From: Acanthaster planci
Lineage: Eukaryota; Echinodermata; Asteroidea; Valvatida; Acanthasteridae
DNA length: 64,000 bases
Assembly (NCBI RefSeq): GCF_001949145.1
Contig: NW_019091361.1
Location: 1,900,866 to 1,964,865, forward strand
Reading direction: 5' to 3'
Both the position numbers and the translations under genes were made by a program. Positions 1-11,639 of this stretch are shown here, one piece after another. Below the pieces are notes generated by a model, which did not search any database, had not been told where the DNA came from, and saw nothing but the letters and a program-made list of their open reading frames with translations. Within the stretch, counting starts at the first letter, position 1; the number at the start of each line of letters is the position of its first letter.

Positions 1-354
1 GATTTCCAAAATGGTGAATGGAGAGATGCCATTTGCATGTCAAAGAATTAGCTTGGCATTCCTTGGAGTGTGTACTACTACTGTAGCAAAGCACTGGTCA
101 GCCATTAAAAGTCAATATTGAAGTGATTTGGAGGACAGAGCAGAGCAAGGAATAATCACCTGTCACTGGACACACCTCTAAAAAGAGGTCATCAGTATTG
201 CAGATGCAAACATAGAGGGATTGTCTAACATTTTCCACGAGAAGAGCCTTTTCTTCATGAGATGAATGTCTGCTTCTAGACTGTGAGGAAACTTGAACCC
301 CCCCCACCAGGAGCTCATTTGTTGGTATTTTCTGTTAATTGTTTTTGTAAACAG

Positions 355-594
355 GTGTTCTCACACCGAGCCCTGAGCTCACCATTAGCCCCCGTCGCTC
401 ACCGCGCAAGCGCCAGCAACCAAAGCAGAGTCCACAGACAGAGGAAGCCCATCCCATGGCTGTCCACATGGGCCCCCTGCCTAGGCAAGCTACACTGTTC
501 CGTAACCACGCCTTCCTGGTGACTCACGGCGAGGTCAAGAAGCCCCCCAAGCAGATGTCGTCATCGGACGAAAGCAGCGGAGAAGAACATGATA
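355..594 (+). CDS. TP53BP1: TP53BP1 exon (linker and start of BRCT1)
   Basis: Acceptor TTTTTGTAAACAG precedes 355 and donor GTAAGA follows 594. The reading frame starts at 357 and leaves one base for the next codon. It encodes a Ser/Pro/basic linker ([11 protein letters not shown]), then [10 protein letters not shown], the first strand of BRCT1, and the acidic serine-rich loop [11 protein letters not shown] typical of the 53BP1 first BRCT. Confidence 0.9.
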
Positions 595-3500
595 GTAAGA
601 GTGCAACACTGTCATTCATCCATTTTATCTCTGGAAGTGACAGGCATACAAAATCAATTCCATATTTGCATTGTCACTGGGAGACATTGTCAGTGTTGTC
701 GTCAAGACCACTTTAAGACCATCACAAAACCTGTCACCTGAATTCAAATCAATAGCTGTTCAAATAAGCTGCAATAACAGCACTCCTTTGTCATTGTTCA
801 CCCTGTTACTTATGTCTGGGCTTTTGAATGGTCTTGTGTATGGTCTTACGATGGTTTCGACTACAACTCTGGTACGCTTCCCCCTACTCACTAAGTTTCA
901 GCGTTAGTTGCATGTGCTTGTTTGTGTATATAATGAAACAGTAAAAGAAGTATGTTCAGTGTTTGCTAGCACAACTCTTGGATTTCAAGTTGCATTTTTC
1001 TCTGTGCCGTAGATGAGATGGAGATGGTGCCCTTTGACCGTGCCTATGCCGTTCAACAGATCCAGTCTGGAGGAGGGCTGGTTTTGTCTGACTTCAACAA
1101 GTCACAGGTCAGTAAACCTAACCCCTAATAAAAGGGGTGTCTCTAATTCTGGCACCCAGATATCCAAGCTAGCCCCCATAGAGTGTCAGTCCAGTAAAAC
1201 CTGAAAAAATAGACTTAAAGCAACTTTCTTTTATGTTGTCAGTGCTTATAGCGTTGGGATTAAGTTGTACTTACAAAGTCAACAGATGGACTGAATGATC
1301 TTGCTTTTTATTTTTGACTCAATGGCTGTTCTGTTTTTCTGTGAATTGTTTTTCCATGTCTGTCTTTGTTTTGTGTTGTTTTTTGAGGTTTCTTTCGTTT
1401 GCTTTTTACAGAGAGCGTAATTTCCCTTTGAGCCTCATTGAACATTTATAGTGCTGTTAATGTCCTAAAAAAGATGATGTAACAGACACCCATTTCTTGT
1501 TCCTTTGCAATTCACCAGTGGTACTTGCTCATCACAGATTTTTGCCCAAACTCTTTCATCAGATTACCAAGATGAAAGTACTGCTGATAGCCAACACCTA
1601 CTGCCGCACCAAGAAATACTTCCAAGCCCTGGCTGCCGGCATTCCCTGCATCTCCCACCTCTGGCTACGAGACTGCTGTAAATCGGTACGGGAAGGCAGT
1701 GGAATTTAATAGGTTTGGGCAGTAGTGTGGCAGGTGCGGGGGAGTGAATTACACATTGCAGTGGGATAGAGGTTATAAGAGCAAAAGAGGGATGCTGAGA
1801 AAGCATTGCCGAGATGTTAACGAAGAAAAGTTAGAATTGCAAAAATCTTAATTTGCAGGAGGCAACCATGCTTATAAAGCAAAGGGAAATGGTGAAAATA
1901 GATTGACTGGAACAAAAATTATATTGAGGACAGTTAGATACAGCCCTGGGTTTGGACAAGGAATGAGATGAAAATGTTCCTGGATAGCAAAGATGTAGAG
2001 CCTTTATTATCTATTGATTACTGTACTTCCACCAAAACCAGTCTGTTTTTGCCTGAATTCACCAGTGTACAGGGTGTATCAAAATATAGGAGACCCTAAT
2101 TCAACCATAATTTATAGGAAAACTGCAGATTTCTTAATTAAGCATTAATATGTCTCAAAAGGCCTGAATAATTTCTTTCCAATGACACCTTAATGTCATT
2201 GGTTGACAGTGTCACGGTTGAATGAGTAACATGCATTGTTGACCAGCAGGTGAAATTTGCACTGTGATAAATTTAACTGTACAGTAGATGATGCACATTT
2301 GAATGTGCTTTGGCCAACACAAGCAAGCACTTTTGAATGTGTCAGAGTGCAAATGTCACCTGCTGGTCAACAATGTATTGTTACTTGTTCAACCGTGACA
2401 TTGAACACATGATCAAGGTGTCATTTAAAAGAAGACATTTTAGGCCTTTCTGGAGATATATAATACTTAATTAAGAAATCTGCAGTTTTCCTATAAATTG
2501 TGGTTGAATTAGGGTCTTCTTTTCCCTGTACATGTAGTGTAGCTGCCAGTGACGTTCAGGGACAATTATCCATTCCTCCAGGCAATTATTTTGACGCCAC
2601 CGAAACCCGTCTCCTAATAATATTGCCCCATCACTGCTACTTTTGCCATAATAAACTGAGTCTCCAAATCTCCATTTTACACCTCCAAAGTATCTTGATC
2701 CTGTCCCAAGCTGTTAGCCCTTGAATGTGAAGTTTTAAAACTTCAGATGAAACCATGTTGTTTTTTTAAGATTACCTCAACAGTGATTAAACTGTTCAGT
2801 TTACAATGTTTACACAAAAACATATGTGAGTTTTCGTTTGGATGCTCACAGAGGTTTGAAATAGGATTTTTTGTAAAGTAGGTTTTTTTTAAAATCAATT
2901 TTCAACTGATTCTTAAGCTGTTTCCTTTGTCTCTGTAGGGGAAATTGGAGAACTACAGGAGCTACCTCCTGCCCGCTGGCGAGAGCCTGGAAGAAAATGC
3001 ACTGATGGAAATGTAAGTTGTGAAGTTGGAATCTCAGATAATATATAAAAGGGCTTGTTTGTTAGTGCCCGGAAGTGGTTTTAAAGTTTGGATGAGCGCT
3101 AAACATCTGTGTAAGTACTCCATGTTATGACATTGTTTGGCCTTTTTTTTCCACTTATAGCCAACCAAATCGCTCCATTCTTGCTGGTATGAGCATGTGT
3201 ATGGTGTCCGACCTCGAGGGCGTTCAGGACACATGGAGATCCATCCTCATAGCTGCTGGATGCCACATGGTCTCCAGACTACCCTCCAATCTGGAATTGA
3301 CTAAAAATCCAGGTACATTGTTCATGCAAAAGTAGTGTTGGATTTTTAATACCCCTTCATATGTTCTCCTGATATCTATTCATCTTTCTGAGCAAGGGGC
3401 TTAAGTTGATTTCACTGATTAATAATAAACACAGCACACAAATGTAAGGATTTGGAATACTGTAAAAGAGGACAGGAGAGAAAGACAGCCAAGCCTCATC

Positions 3501-5310
3501 CTCCAAGATCGTATCAAGAACTCAATCAGCCAGTGGTGTAGCTATGATTTTACTAGTGGGAGGGGGGCACCAAAGGGAGCCCAGCATCTTGTGGTTGGGC
3601 ACCAGCTTTCAGTGGTGGGGCACCAGCTTTCAGTGGTGGGGTACCAGCTTTTCAGTGGTGGGGTACCAGCTTTCAGTGGTGGGGTACCAGCTTTTCAGTG
3701 GTGTGGTTTTGGGGGGCAAGTTTTTGTTTGCCTGGTTCAGTATCCATTCATCCATTTTTTTCAGGGGGGGCACTGGGAATTGGGGGGGGGGCACATACCC
3801 CGCCTGTGCCTACGCCTCTGCAATCGGCGTAAAGAGATGCAAGTAGTGGTTCAAATGCAGGCAACCGTGACTTGAATTTCTTGTTCTAAACACCAATTTA
3901 CAACAGGACTCAGTTGAAACACATTTATTGGTTGTTATGCCTCCGTTTGGTCTTTGCATAGATTGCCACAGTTTGTTAAAAATGTAAAACACTTTAGTCC
4001 ATGATTGGTGCTTCCTTGGTATGCTGTATTAGCATGGCATACAAACCATCAAGGTAAGCCTTAGGCTATGTCAAAGTTATGGTTGTGGCTAGAAATAACA
4101 TGTAAACCAATGGAAGCCACTGATTTAGTGGCTACATCCATTTCTCATAGACGTGCATGGTAGTCCCTACCCTAGCCGGTTCATTTCGACATGCCTTGTC
4201 TTCCAACTTCTTGGCAGGCTCTAGTACCCGTCTGTGCTCATACTCAAAGCCACCCTACTCTGCCTAGACATTTTGCAACTTTCAGTTTCTCGGTCGTGAC
4301 AATTGTTAGAAAAATCCACTGTTGGAATTAAACACAGATGGTCCCAACGTTTGCCTGATGTATGAAAGAGTTCGATGCCTGATATGTGAAAGAGTTTGAT
4401 GCCGGGCCTCATATATGAAAGAGTTTGATGCCTCATTTTTTGAAAGTGTTTGATGCTTCATATATGAAAGAGTTTGATGTTCATTTGATGTCCGTGCTAG
4501 AGAGGATGGAATCGTGTTGAGCTTAATTCTCTCAACTCAAGATTGAATCCATGCAACTGAAGCTTAAGGCTGGGCCAATTTGAATAATTGAATAATCGGA
4601 TATCTGACCTTCGACATTGATTACATATTCATATACTTGATTACTTCAAACAGACACAAAAACAGAAATTTATGTTTGTGTGGTGGTGAACCAATCGATG
4701 GTTGAGCTTCATTCTGTAGTTAATGGATGAGAATTGGGGTCTACTTAAAAGTTATACTGACAAAAATCCAGTTAGGGATTTTATTTCCTCACAACTTAAA
4801 GTTAAAACAAGAAAAATTGGAAGAGTAATTTAATTTTGTGGTCTTGCTGCTTAGCATATTTGTCAGCTGTGTTTGTTTACTCTTTAAAGCTTTGAAATAT
4901 GCTCAGAAAACAGTGTCAAGAAATTTCACTGATTTCCACCTTCAAATATTTGATTTAAAAACATGTATTTGAACATATGAGAAGCGATTGAATATTTTGC
5001 ACAGGCCTGCTGAAGCTTGACGTTAGACGAGAGAAACAAAATGATGTGTGGAAAACCCCTTTGATGCTTCAGGAGAAAGTTTACCACCTCACTCTCTGTA
5101 CTATTGTTGCTAACAGATATTTCGCTGGACTGTGATGTAATCGTGACGGATCCGTCCTGTCCCCGCTCCCTCCTCCACCGTGCCCAACAGCTCGACATCC
5201 CCGTGGTCTCCTGTGAGTGGGTCATCCAGTGCCTCATCAACGGCGTCAGGGTGGACTACAGGGGTCATGAGAAGTACAGGTGGAGCCACCGCGACAAGCC
5301 CCCAAGGTGA
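355..5310 (+). CDS. TP53BP1: TP53BP1 (53BP1) orthologue, C-terminal tandem BRCT part, six exons
   Basis: I join exons 355-594, 1013-1107, 1563-1685, 2939-3012, 3161-3312 and 5117-5310. All have AG/GT borders and compatible phases, giving about 291 residues to a TGA. The N-terminal and Tudor part lies left of the window. Family knowledge: 53BP1 is a chromatin adaptor for double-strand-break repair whose tandem BRCT domains bind p53 and phosphorylated H2AX. Seen: a basic SPRKR stretch, then BRCT1 ([11 protein letters not shown], acidic [11 protein letters not shown] loop, [23 protein letters not shown]), the linker [15 protein letters not shown], then BRCT2 ([26 protein letters not shown]). These match human 53BP1 almost block for block, including the LLT-like threonine and the RTKKYF lysine region of the phosphate pocket. 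The neighbouring lectins are functionally unrelated. Confidence 0.93.
1013..1107 (+). CDS. TP53BP1: TP53BP1 exon (BRCT1 middle)
   Basis: The exon follows TGCCGTAG and ends before GTCAGT. It enters with two bases that complete an Asn codon and leaves in phase 0. It encodes [20 protein letters not shown] and then [10 protein letters not shown], matching the human segment around PPFNKQYTESQ and ILEDFNEAQ. Confidence 0.9.
1563..1685 (+). CDS. TP53BP1: TP53BP1 exon (BRCT1 core)
   Basis: The acceptor is ...TTTCATCAG and the donor GTACGG, phase 0 on both sides (41 codons). It encodes [16 protein letters not shown] and [18 protein letters not shown]. The CRTKKYF and GIPCxSHxW blocks are diagnostic of 53BP1 BRCT1. 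Confidence 0.93.
2070..2528. mobile_element. 459-bp foldback (MITE-like) element in a TP53BP1 intron
   Basis: The ends are inverted copies of each other, starting CAGGG and ending CCCTG, flanked by TA on both sides (2068-2069, 2529-2530). The arms run inwards for about 200 bp each: the left CTGCAGATTTCTTAATTAAG stretch recurs as its reverse complement on the right, as do GTTGACCAGCAGGTGA and its mate. TA flanks and long TIRs fit a non-autonomous Tc1/mariner-type element. No transposase is present. Confidence 0.8.
2939..3012 (+). CDS. TP53BP1: TP53BP1 exon (inter-BRCT linker)
   Basis: A 74-bp exon between CTCTGTAG and GTAAGT, phase 0 in and phase 2 out. It encodes [20 protein letters not shown], corresponding to the human NYRNYLLPAGYSLEE linker between the two BRCT domains. 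Confidence 0.92.
3161..3312 (+). CDS. TP53BP1: TP53BP1 exon (start of BRCT2)
   Basis: Bounded by CCACTTATAG and GTACAT. It encodes [19 protein letters not shown], then [19 protein letters not shown], the first strand and helix of BRCT2. It is more diverged from vertebrates than BRCT1 but lies in the right position and phase. Confidence 0.88.
3531..3820. mobile_element. CAGTGGYGTAGC-ended element with internal minisatellite
   Basis: It starts CAGTGGTGTAGCTATG and ends GTGCCTACGCCTCTG, its near reverse complement. Inside, about five copies of a 21-22 bp unit (AGCTTTCAGTGGTGGGGTACC type, about 3595-3710) and G-rich tracts follow. The same end sequence recurs at 7841, 15214, 25696 and 32941. It lies in the last TP53BP1 intron. 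Confidence 0.65.
4362..4482. repeat. Degenerate minisatellite, about 25-30 bp unit
   Basis: About five imperfect copies of a unit containing TATGAAAGAGTTTGATGC, inside the last TP53BP1 intron. Confidence 0.75.
5117..5310 (+). CDS. TP53BP1: TP53BP1 terminal coding exon (BRCT2 end, stop)
   Basis: Acceptor TTGTTGCTAACAG. It encodes [20 protein letters not shown], then [20 protein letters not shown] and a short tail ending KPPR with TGA at 5308-5310. VTDPSCP and the W-V-I-Q-C-L-I motif are nearly identical to human 53BP1. The preceding 1.8-kb intron carries a repeat element and a minisatellite. Confidence 0.93.
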
Positions 5311-5890
5311 ATGCTGGAAGAAGATCTGTTGTTTGGTCTGGTCTCTACTTGCCTTCTGAGACATTCCTCACTCTGAAACTATGAACTGTCGGACTGGGGG
5401 AAATGTGTCTGTCTGTGAGAGTCTCAAGTTTGAATGGTTCAGAATGCAGGAATCTACAGAGTGTATAGTATGTACATGTACTAATGCAGGATATATACAG
5501 CACTCCCTCTCTCCATACACCACTCCTCATATAATGACCTGCTCTACAAAACTGAGTCACGTCGCCAGAGCCACTTTTGAGTCAGTGGCCTTTTTACAGA
5601 ATCTTGCACAGTGCTTAAGCAATAGCAGTCCTCGACATTTTAAAATCTACACAACGTTCACTTCCATCATACCAGACTGAGTGACACATCAAGACATAAA
5701 GCTCAAATTCCTCAATCCAATACAGAGCAAAACTCAAAAGGTGGCTCCCTTGACATGGGACTCATTTTTGCGGAGCAGGTCGTGTATCATAAATATAAAG
5801 GTGCTTCATAGCTCACAAATCACACCCAGAAAATCTGTGTGTGCTTGTTTTTTACAAGATTGTTTGAATAAAGAAAATGTGTCAAGGGTA
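5311..5890 (+). other. Probable TP53BP1 3' UTR with poly(A) signal at 5868-5873
   Basis: No further coding similarity follows the BRCT2 stop. The first canonical AATAAA on the + strand lies at 5868-5873, about 560 bp downstream. The 3' end is inferred only from this signal. Confidence 0.5.
5868..5873 (+). terminator. Candidate poly(A) signal of TP53BP1
   Basis: AATAAA, the first one on the sense strand after the stop codon at 5310. Confidence 0.45.
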
Positions 5891-6394
5891 CTATTTGGCA
5901 GTTTTCTAGTCAGTCTATCCTTAGTCTATATCAAGTCCAGGGACTGGCCAATTCAGTCTTGTGCCAGGTCATAATCTATTCATTGAAGTTTTCTAAGAGT
6001 ACTCCTTTATCCTTGTTTATCGTTGCACTTATGTACGCCTGGACTTGTGACTTGACATTTACGGGGATGTATGATCGACTTGACTGTGGCACTGGTTCTA
6101 GATTGGAAAGGAATTTACAGTCACTATTCCATGAATTTTTTCTCCTGTAATTACATCAGAGGTTTGACAGCATCAGTTTGCTTGACTTAGACATTGAGGT
6201 AGTCATAAATGGGAATGATAATGATATAGTTTTGAAGTAGGGGATTTTGGAGATGTTGGACAATTTCCCCTTTGAGATCTGTCTTGCTTGTGCGAAAGAA
6301 TGACAAAGAATCATTGGGCCTGTCCAGTTTGTTTCCCAATGGTAATTTTGCTATGCAAATGAATCTGTAGATTGCCAGTTGATGTGTTCCTGGG

Positions 6395-6576
6395 TAAAGG
6401 CCGGTTCATAATTACAGACGAATACGAAAGTGAAGCGAATTTGATGTCATGAAAGATTTGCAGTGAAATTTTGCTCGAGTTGAAATGTGTTTGAGTTTTG
6501 TGAATTTGTAGTGCAAATATTTGATCTGACGTTACAAATTCGTGTTTGCTTTCGCTCCAACTATGAACCGGCCTTA
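6395..6576. mobile_element. 182-bp MITE with AAGGCCGGTTCATA inverted ends
   Basis: TAAAGGCCGGTTCATA at 6395-6410 is mirrored by TATGAACCGGCCTTA at 6562-6576, and the next 30 bp inwards are imperfectly inverted (GAATACGAAAG against CTTTCGCTCC). No coding capacity. Confidence 0.75.
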
Positions 6577-6615
6577 AGGGCTCCCTGTGCCAACAAGAGA
6601 TGGTAGAATGTAGGT

Positions 6616-6811
6616 TGGAGAGAATGGATACCTGCCAGTTACCCCATGACTGGCTGGAGAGAATGGATACCTGCCAGTTTATACCCCATGACTGGCTGGA
6701 GAGAATGGATACCTGCCAGTTACCCCATGACTGGCTGGAGAGAATGGATACCTGCCAGATACCCCATGACTGGCTGGAGAGAATGGATACCTGCTAGTGT
6801 ATACCCCATGA
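6616..6811. repeat. Minisatellite of 39/42-bp unit
   Basis: Five copies of a unit built on GGAGAGAATGGATACCTGCC plus a CCCCATGACTGGCT part. Copies differ by a 3-bp insertion, so + frame 3 stays open and reads a DTCQ-PHDWLERM repeat. I see no reason to think it is translated. Confidence 0.85.
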
Positions 6812-7840
6812 CATGATTTGCCAGTTATTCAGTTTTCTTCACGTTGCTCATTTCTTGAAAAAGAGTCATATTCAACAAAGCCTCAGTTTGCAGACGTGGA
6901 TTAGACTTTCTTGTCTTCGTCAATGAGTGCACAGGTAGCCTTAAAATTAACCTGCAATCGTGAACTTAGGGCTAGAAAAGTCTGAACTCACGTACATAAA
7001 AAATTCCAGTCTATTCATCAGCAGCTGTAGAGAGTAGGAAACTTGTTGACAACATAACATACATGTACATGTAAAGTAGAATTTTTATACATTTTATATT
7101 TACCTTGCTACAAGGCTTACTCCAAAGTGATGTAAGAAAACACCAACTTTAACTTACGTCTTGGAGCAAAATTTACTGAAATGTTGGTTGCCCAGATTAC
7201 TGATATAAGAACAGTAATGAGTGTTTAATGTATTAAAAACATTACATTTATTATTGTAAATAATTATTTTGCAAAAATGGCCATGGAATTATGTATTTTT
7301 GACATTCTTAGAGTATTGTTTTTAATACAAGATTTGGGAGAAATGACAGTTATTTTCCCTGAAATACAGCGTTTGTATTTGCTTGTTGATACATTTGAAT
7401 GGTGTTTGTTTCTTTTCTGTTTTTTTTCTAGGTCTTTAAGGGACTGGTTCCCCTTTTCAGTTCCGCTGGTAACACCCCTTTTTCACAAACTGCTTTCACC
7501 TTAACCTTTATTCGTTACTGTTTATACTTTAGAGCGGGTTTAGGGTAGAGATGTCAAGCAGTTAGCAATACACTAATACCGTAAGCCTCGCCTACTGCGC
7601 ACGTGAGCTCTTAGCACGTGTTCTTCTCCAATACAACGCTACATGTTCCAGCCGCGCGCATCATACGCGCTTGCACACGTTGGACTTTCGCACAAGCATT
7701 TACCTTTAATTTCCGGGTGGTGGGGGTTGAGATGCCTATGCATACATAACTTACAAAGGCCAGGTCATGGGGGGGGGGCAGGGAAGCCATGACGACCTCG
7801 TTTTATTGCAAACTGTGTGAAGTAGAAAAAGGCATAGGAT

Positions 7841-8005
7841 CAGTGGCGTAACGACAGGGAGTACGCCCCCCCTTGAAATCAGAATAATCTTCGTTGAGTT
7901 TATATAGCCATTCAGTGGCAGCTTATTTTGTTTGTGGTGCCCCCTTGAAAAAACTTACGTGTACCCCCTAGTGCCCCTCGGACATTTAGCCCACTTGTGC
8001 CACTG
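7841..8005. mobile_element. 165-bp CAGTGGCGTA-ended element
   Basis: It starts CAGTGGCGTAACGACAGGG and ends with TTGTGCCACTG. The internal GTGGTGCCCCCTTGAAAAAA is shared with the copy at 32941-33100, which defines a dispersed family. Confidence 0.65.
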
Positions 8006-10235
8006 CGTAGGAAGTTCAGGCAATTAACGTTACAGCATTTACTGTAACGTCATGAGCATTAAAGGTCAGTTTAACACTCAAGCAGCAACTGGCAGACCAT
8101 AGAATGTGTTGGTTATGGGTAACCGTTATAGCGTATACCTCGCCCGTGCTCCAATCAACTTACAAAATCAGAATGTCACATTAATTAGAAGTCATAGGCC
8201 ATCGAACCAAAAGAGGACAAATGAGAAAATGAAGCACTTGGGCCTTAAGGGCTCATAAGTAATCAGATTCCCCGTCCTTCATTCACAAAGACTACGTTTT
8301 TATTGTTACCAGTTTATTTTGTGCCCGGAAAATGTAATAGTGCACTGGTTGTAAAGGAACGCCCTTGATGCAGTAAAAAAATATATACCCAGCAAGAAAT
8401 GAGACCGAGGGGTACCTCCAAACATGTCCAATCCCTATACACATTCCAAACTATTGTTACTCAACACATCCCCTCCAAGATGTCTGAAAGGAATTCCCCA
8501 GATTCCTGCGAGACAATGACCAACACAAAGCAGGGGGGGGTTCTCTCCGTCTCATACCATGCTGCATATGTAAAAAAAAGTGTGGGTGTACTGCAAATCA
8601 TTTTGCAGGATTGAAGAGTCTTCTTGGACTCTACCGTTTGGCTGGTTATGTTTAGTGTGAACTATTCAACTAGATCGTCCTGATATTTGACTCAAGGGTG
8701 AACTGAAAAACCGGAAGAATTCAGAGAGTCGTTAAGTTCGTGCGATTTCTCGATCTTAATTGCGCGATTACGCGATCTGGTTGCACAATGTACCAATAAT
8801 TCTGCCACCGGCCATTCGCCCTTTCTTTTTTCGTCGTTATTGGAAGATGGTTTCAAAAAAGGAAGAAAAGTCCAAGATTCTTTACAACACACTACAACGC
8901 GATCTCGCAATCACGCTGATCGACTGATTGCGTCCAGCACTGGTACGGCATATTATTTTGTTGAATCGTCTTGCTTGTTCCTGCCAACATGGAGGAAGGA
9001 ACACCTTCCTCCATGCTGCCAAGAACCAGCCGTGCCCAGAATTGAATTGACATAGAGTTCCTCCTGTATACTCTCTCTTGAACAAGAACAGCTGACCGTA
9101 ACAAGGGGCAAGGGATGGAAGAAACGTATGCTACGTTTTCATCCCTTGGAATAACCAGTTAGGGCAAAACCATTGCATAATGTGCGCCTGCCGTGGATGC
9201 TGATACGAAGCAAGATATGGGCGGATAGCACCCCCTTTGTGTTGGTCATTGTTTGATCAGAATCTCAGGAATTCTTTACAGATATCCGGGGGGGGGTGTT
9301 AGGTAACAGTGGCTAGAGTATATGGATTAATTGGACATGTAAAACGGTACCCCTCCGTCTTATATCTTGCCGGGTACCGGTACATCGATGCCACACGCAG
9401 GAGATTGTGGTAGAGAGCTGACATACGGGAAAATCGATCTGAGATACCAGTCGGACAAGAATGGTTAGAAATAGGTGAATAATCGGACATACCATGGAAT
9501 TATCAAGTTGGCTTTCCCGAGCCCTCTCCCACGAGACAGCTTGCAGTGCGGCCATTCTCAGAACTCAGGTCAATCTCAACACTGCGATTGTTATGGAGGA
9601 CCATTTTGCGCATGACACTCAGCAACGACTTTTTCACCGGTTCACCAACATTGCCCAAGGTAAGGATTTCTCAAGTGAGCAACGTGTGATGATTTGTAAT
9701 TCTATCAAAAATAAACATAAAAATAGTTGTGATGACACGTGTCTTCACGAATTGCTACTTTGCCGGAAAATATCAATGTGTAAGAAATCGCAGAGCTTTG
9801 AAAACCACCTGCTGACTTGAAAACGTTAATTGCAACGTTGTGAAAAATGAGACAACCGTGCATGTTCCTTTACCGAGGCCCAACTTTAAAGTCCGATTTC
9901 GGGTCGCAGCTGTTACGATGACACTATTCTGCAGGTTATTGAATTCTGATTGAATACCATTCTTGTTTTATTATTGTGTCTGTAAATTTATTGTGATTTT
10001 TGAAAAATGACGTTCAATACAGAGCATCGATAAGTTTACAATTTAATTGGAACATGATCTATAGTTGATATCAGGTTGAAATGTATGCAACTTCTCACTG
10101 TCTGTCGTTACAAATCTAACGGTGAAATTCGTGCATGAATATTTTAAATAAAACCGGCAAAGGTCGCATTCAGGTTTGGCCTAATGTGTGTACCATTTAA
10201 GCTTAATGTAAGTACCATTTAAGCTGCAGATACCA

Positions 10236-10249
10236 GTTGCCATGGTAAC
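10236..10249 (+). promoter_or_regulatory. X-box (RFX site) of lectin copy 1
   Basis: GTTGCCATGGTAAC, a perfect 14-bp palindrome equal to the RFX transcription-factor X-box consensus. It ends 174 bp before the ATG at 10424. RFX function is inferred from the motif and from its recurrence upstream of paralogues. Confidence 0.65.
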
Positions 10250-10423
10250 GTTGGCATAAATGTGTAATGTGGCCCACCAGATTAATGCTCCTTTTCCCGG
10301 CAAATGCTGAATGCACTCAATTTTTAATAATGCTGCCAGCGCAAGTCACAGTTATTGTGACTGGAATTGTTTGGAGGGCTGAACAACCTGAGACACGGAG
10401 AATTCGTATCATACTTTGTTAAG

Positions 10424-10942
10424 ATGTCCCCGTGTTTCGTTTTCGTCTTTCTCGCATTTGCAAGCAGAGCTTTATGCTCATTTCAATCATGCGATCGACG
10501 CCATGGGCTTTGCATAGCTCCCTGGAAGAAATGGGGTAGATTTTGCTACCTCCTCACCAAACAGCCTCTCTCGTATGACGACGCCCGTCATACCTGTCGT
10601 AAGCTGGGAGCCAAGATGGCAGTGCCACGCTCGGACCAGGAGAACGACTTCATGGCAAGAATGGCCCCCGGCCACGCCGTGTGGATTGCGTGCAGCGATC
10701 GAAAGCAGGAAGAAGACTGGAAGTGTGAGGGGTCCGGCGAGTGGAATTACACCAACTGGAAAAGCGATCAGCCTGACAATTATGACATGAATGAGCACTG
10801 TGCAACCATAGTGTCATCAGAGAGGAAATGGAATGACTATGGATGCAACGCTAAGCTGTTGGCTGTTTGTAAATATCAACCTCGTATCCAGTGCTTCACT
10901 GCAAACAGTGAAGGCCGGCTGGAAGCGGATTCCTGTATCTAG
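10424..10942 (+). CDS. Secreted single-exon C-type lectin, copy 1
   Basis: 172 aa in one exon. The frame is open further upstream, but the ATG at 10424 starts MSPCFVFVFLAFASRALC, a signal peptide conserved in all paralogues, so I use it. The mature protein is one long-form C-type lectin domain. C30/C41 form the N-terminal pair, C58/C149 and C126/C141 the two canonical pairs, with an extra C90/C101 pair likely. QPD (116-118) and WND (136-138) are the calcium and sugar ligands; QPD usually means galactose-type binding. NYT at 108-110 is a glycosylation sequon. After the domain comes a tail, CFTANSEGRLEADSCI, with two more cysteines. Eleven mature cysteines leave one unpaired, so a disulfide dimer is possible. 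GATAAA at 10967-10972 may serve as poly(A) signal. Likely role: extracellular sugar recognition, perhaps immune. Confidence 0.9.
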   Translation: MSPCFVFVFLAFASRALCSFQSCDRRHGLCIAPWKKWGRFCYLLTKQPLSYDDARHTCRKLGAKMAVPRSDQENDFMARMAPGHAVWIACSDRKQEEDWKCEGSGEWNYTNWKSDQPDNYDMNEHCATIVSSERKWNDYGCNAKLLAVCKYQPRIQCFTANSEGRLEADSCI

Positions 10943-11639
10943 AACAAAATTTCTAATCACGTCTTTGATAAAGGGATGATTGAAAGTCAATGTTTCTATC
11001 TGAGTGGTCTCACCATGTTTAATAAGACTGGAACGTACTGTTGGAGGCCCAACAAGCACTGTAAATTTTATCATTAGTTCAAAATAATGGTCGAATCTAG
11101 GATTTTTTTTATCAGCTCAACAGCATAAGCAAAGAGACGATGTAAACAATTTCAAGCTGCACTCGTCAAAGCCGACGGTAGGTACCGTACTCCGACTATA
11201 CTGATGTGCTGGGTACTATATCGTAAATTGGCTTTATTGTTTGAGCACACGTTGCTAGGGGGTTGATACCCACTATAGATCACGTGATTTATCGGACGCG
11301 ACTGGTCTATTACCAATTACTTGAAAAAAAAACCAAACATTTTCAACTTTAAAAAAAATAAAAAGTTTGATTTAAATGAGTAACTTTTCAAAAATCATAT
11401 GATTTAAATAGGCGATTTAAGTCAAGGTGATTAAATTGGCCAACCCTGAAAACTTTGAGATCATGTTTCAGAATATTAATAAAAACAACCCTACATTTAT
11501 GAGAATTATACAGCAAGATAGCACAGTCAAACCTTGGAATTGGAATTCTGAATTTAAGCCGTATCATCAGTGTGAAAGTAACACAGTGACTTCGAATGTA
11601 GTTAGTTAGGAAATGATGTCGAAAACACTGTCCTCTATG

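Larger units (their letters stand above)
5891..10230. other. Gene-free interval between TP53BP1 and the lectin cluster
   Basis: Apart from the repeats listed here I see no protein I recognise. A CpG-richer patch with E-box-like CACGTG sites lies at about 7580-7700. Perfect or near-perfect hairpins lie at 8988-9015 and about 9107-9150. From about 9.79 kb the DNA resembles the upstream flanks of lectin copies 2 and 3 (CTGTTGACTTGAAAACGTT motif), so the duplicated lectin unit begins about 600 bp before its ATG. Confidence 0.6.

Noticed and set aside
10367-10423. Extended N-terminus of lectin copy 1 (and 27996-28004 of copy 7)
   Set aside because: The extensions begin at TTG, and the conserved signal peptide starts at the ATG in every paralogue.
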